Below, piece by piece: positions 61,202 through 64,000 of a DNA stretch of 64,000 nt. The notes beneath the pieces were generated by a model. That model saw only the letters and a list, made by a program, of their open reading frames with translations, was not told the origin of the DNA and did not search any database. The translations under genes and the position numbers were made by a program. Source of the stretch: Alnus glutinosa (Eukaryota; Streptophyta; Magnoliopsida; Fagales; Betulaceae); the NCBI RefSeq assembly GCF_958979055.1, contig NC_084888.1:4234001-4298000 (forward strand), given 5' to 3'. How positions within the stretch are numbered: the stretch's first letter is position 1; every line of letters starts with the position of its first letter.

Positions 61202-61400
61202 GGGTAGCTGCTTGTTGGGTCGCTACACTTTTCATTTTTTTCATTTTTTTTTGTTTGAATTTTTAATTTTAAAAAAGATAACGTTTTTAGTTTGTGATTT
61301 ATATATTTTTTTTTTATTAAAAATGACTCATGTAGTTGGTTTCTAGGTGTTGACGTGGTACCTATTAAAGAGTGCGGTCCAAATAATTAAATCATATTGT
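61202..61400 (+). repeat. Direct repeat copy 2 flanking a copia fragment
   Basis: GGGTAGCTGCTTGTTGGGTCG to CCAAATAATTAAATCATATTG, same order as 60609-60817 with scattered differences. Confidence 0.75.
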
Positions 61401-62153
61401 CTTTGTCATAAAGATGTGATAGATATAAGTTTCCACGATCAAAGTCAATGGAAAAAACGTAGAGCTAATGCTCACCTAATATCAATTCCTCTTTATTTTG
61501 ACAACTGACAATCAACTCTCCGTTTTTTCCAAACCAGCCAGCACGCCAAGCTTTAATTTGCTTGCCCAAAACTAGTTCATATAATTAATCATATTGAAAT
61601 GTCCAGGTACAGAAATCGCCAAAGTCTAATCCCTTGCAGGCTCTTTAATTAGCTTCCTCTCTCTCCGTCTACGCAGTTTTATTGTTGAAGGCGACTTGCA
61701 TATCCGAGTATTTCACAAGATTGGAAAATTGCATCCCTCGTTATTGACTTTATTGGCTCTATCCAAGCTCTCTCTCATTGGGATAAGAGCTTGAAAAAAA
61801 AATCTTATTCATCATGTGAGATTTTTCATGATCTTTTTACACTAAGCCGGAAAACCGAATTTCTTTACAGATAACTTATGTATTAAGAATTTTTCCTACC
61901 ACATAATTAATGGGTCAGAAAATTGTGTTTTTTTACAAATATATTATGCATCAGAAAATCAAATTTCCTAACATATAATTTATGTGTTAAGAAATTTTTC
62001 TGTCACATAAGTTATGTGTCAAAAAAACAAACTTTCTCGACGTCAAAGCTATGACAATAGAAATAGGTAAAGAATTAAAGGTCATGAATGGTTTCTTTTT
62101 TCTTTCTTTTTCTTTTTTTTTTTTTTGAAAAATAAAAAATAAAAAATTAAGTG
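61401..62153. other. Intergenic DNA with CACTA-like subterminal repeats
   Basis: 61860-62040 has repeated, both-orientation motifs such as TTCTTTACAGATAACTTATG and TAAGTTATGTGTCAAAAAAA, as in CACTA subterminal regions. T/A runs follow at 62100-62150. No gene. Confidence 0.4.
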
Positions 62154-62480
62154 AACATGATTGCTTGAAAGACGCCGGAAGAAGTTAGGAAGTATTTGGG
62201 TGATTGGGAGAAAAATCCTTGGCGGCTGGGGAACTTTAGCAGCTCAAGTACTACAATATTGCTTACGGGAAGCTCACCGTGGTTCAATGCGTACGGTAAT
62301 GACTTTGGTTGGGGAAGGCCCGTCGCGGTGAGAAGTGGTGCTGCGCAAAAGCTTGATGGGAAGTTGAATGTGTTACCTGGGAAGGAAGAGGGTAGCATTG
62401 ATTTTGAAGCTTGCTTTCTGCCTCAGACGCTGAAAGCCACGGCAGAGGATGCAGACTGTATGGAGGCTGTGGCCACATGA
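62154..62480 (+). pseudogene. BAHD acyltransferase, copy 3, 5'-truncated
   Basis: Homology to copy 1 starts abruptly at AACATGATTGCTT (62154; copy 1 at 31367) and runs to the stop at 62478-62480. It keeps SSPWFNAYGNDFGWGRP and the C-terminus. A TGA lies at the sixth codon (TCA in copy 1). Identity with copy 1 is about 95% by eye. The HxxxD part is missing, so it cannot be active. The 3' flank to about 63180 also matches the DNA after copy 1. Confidence 0.9.
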
Positions 62481-64000
62481 ACTAACTAAACTCTTCATTG
62501 TGTGTAAAAGCTGGTGGCTTTTCGTAGGGGATTATGTTTACTTTTTTCAAATAAAATATAGCTATCTTATATTATTAACCACACTAACCTAACTTATTTT
62601 TTTTTAATCATAATAAACCTATTAAATAATTTATTGGACATTAATTACAGAAGTGGTGAGTGGACCACCCCTCATATGCTTTAGCTTTCTTTTTCTTTTT
62701 CTTTTAGCATTTTTTGTATTTCATAAAATTTTAATTATGTAATCAAAATCTTATATCATTTTTGTCAAGAGATTGACAAAAAAATTAACAAGATGATGAT
62801 CTAATTAAAATTTTCAAAAATCTGTAATTGTTATCAAAAAATTAATTAATAAAAACCAAAATGGTTAATTTATAATTAGAAATCAAGTTGATAACTTCAT
62901 TTTTTATTTTTATTTTTTGTTCCATTTTTAAGAAGCGAATTTAGAAAAGTTTTGAATACTAGACGTATATTTTCCAGTCCTTGGACCGGACAAATTGAAC
63001 CCCATCTTCACCCACTAGAGCTAGAGCTGATCATTCACCGAAAAGAGACTTGAGAGAGTTTCCTTTTTCAATTGATTTTCGGTGAGTGACTAGCCATAAA
63101 GGCTGGCGCCTTTGCTTTATTCTTCTTTCCTCGTATTCTCTCACCTTATTATGAAGCATTATTGCCTCTTTTATTTTTAGATGCGGGACAACCAGCGGGG
63201 TTGTGAAAGGTGGATTAGGTTTCTCAATAATTATTTATTTAAATTTAAAAAAATTCAAATGGACGATTATGAAAAATTATTTATAAGATTCATCTGATCA
63301 AATAAAAATTAGAGGTGAGTTTTATAAGTGATTTCTCACAATCATTTATTCGAATTCTCTCAAATTCGCACAAATAATTATAGTCGATACTATCCTAGGA
63401 AAGACTCCATATACCTCAATATATATATATTATTTAATAATTATTTTTCTTGCTTTTAAGATTTTACATTTTATTGCTAGTAATAAATTTGCCAGAAGAT
63501 TTTTTTTAAAATTCAATTATATATATTTTTTCGTCTATGTTTAAAACTTTTCATAAGTCGTCAATAATTATATTTTTAGCATACATTTATAATTAAATAT
63601 ATTATAAATAAAAAATAAAATCATGTAACAATTTTAACCTGCATAGTAACTAATTTATATAGGCAAAATAATAAACCGGCATCCTTTAATAATTTCATAC
63701 ACCTAATATTAGTTTATTAATGTAAGTTTTTGTTGAAAAAAATAATAATACTATTTTATAAGTAACTCCTTTCCCTTAATGTTTTAAGAAAAGAAAAAAA
63801 GTTACTTTTTCGCATGGGAAAATGACCGAAAAAGAAAAAGTAAAAACAAAGAAAAGATCACAGCCACACCTTTTCATCTTCATCTCTTGTCAAAGATGTG
63901 AAACAGCCACACGTTTTCATCTTATTTCTGACATTTGATATACCCATTTAATGAAAAAAAAAAATAAAGAGCCATCTTTATACAGGAAAACAAAGGAAAG
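62481..64000. other. 3' flank of BAHD copy 3 and intergenic DNA
   Basis: To about 63010, blocks match 32080-33130 (for example AAGAAGCGAATTTAGAAAAG and GGACAAATTGAACCCCATC). 63110-63180 resembles 33640-33690. Beyond that AT-rich DNA without a recognisable gene. Confidence 0.5.

Noticed and set aside
61670..61800. LINE RNase H-like fragment (VEGD, then SQDWKIASLVIDFIGS in another frame)
   Set aside because: Two short matches in different frames; too weak to list as a feature.

Overview
This is nuclear DNA from a flowering plant, almost certainly a eudicot. Its genes carry many short introns with GT..AG borders. The recognisable proteins are plant-specific or plant-type: a filament-like plant protein, a chloroplast ATP-synthase assembly factor, BAHD acyltransferases and a PSY sulfopeptide. 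The intergenic DNA is AT-rich and full of Mutator-like MITEs, Ty3/gypsy and Ty1/copia remains, a TRIM and simple repeats. I cannot name the species.

Left part (1-25 kb) is gene-bearing and calm. A minus-strand 11-exon OTU deubiquitinase gene (1757-7954, 380 aa, OTU + UBA-like + SEC-C) is followed by about 5 kb of intergenic DNA. Next is a plus-strand filament-like plant protein gene (coding 14149-19988, 1108 aa, intron in the 5' leader). It converges on a minus-strand 11-exon gene for PAB, a chloroplast ATP-synthase biogenesis factor (21240-24369, 348 aa). I rebuilt all exon borders by hand; reading phase closes across every junction.

Middle part (25-36.5 kb): two transposon ends, then a poly(A)-tailed retro-sequence split by a 2.5-kb solo LTR. 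This lies directly upstream of an intact BAHD acyltransferase gene (30371-31693). A second BAHD copy starts at 34124. It has a small frameshift, a tandem TRIM array in its first half and a retrotransposon inserted 16 codons before its stop.

Right part (36.5-58.4 kb) is a nested transposon cluster in the 3' end of BAHD copy 2. Family B (Athila-like gypsy, no pol) sits in the coding sequence and family C (also without pol) sits in B's 3' LTR. A foldback MULE-type element E lies downstream, chromovirus D sits in the middle of E, and an A-type LTR sits in D's 5' LTR. The cluster does not read straight: about 8.0 kb (42.9-50.9 kb) is inverted. Turning it back rejoins four independent structures: the two parts of B, the C-terminal codons of BAHD copy 2, D's 5' LTR around A (GCTAG duplication) and the two arms of E around D (CCCCA duplication). 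This rearrangement is the most notable thing in the window.

Far right (58.4-64 kb): CACTA-like subterminal repeats, a truncated berberine-bridge-enzyme-like fragment, a complete PSY sulfopeptide precursor gene (60002-60303, minus), a copia 3' end between two direct repeats, and a third, 5'-truncated BAHD copy (62154-62480) whose 3' flank matches that of copy 1.
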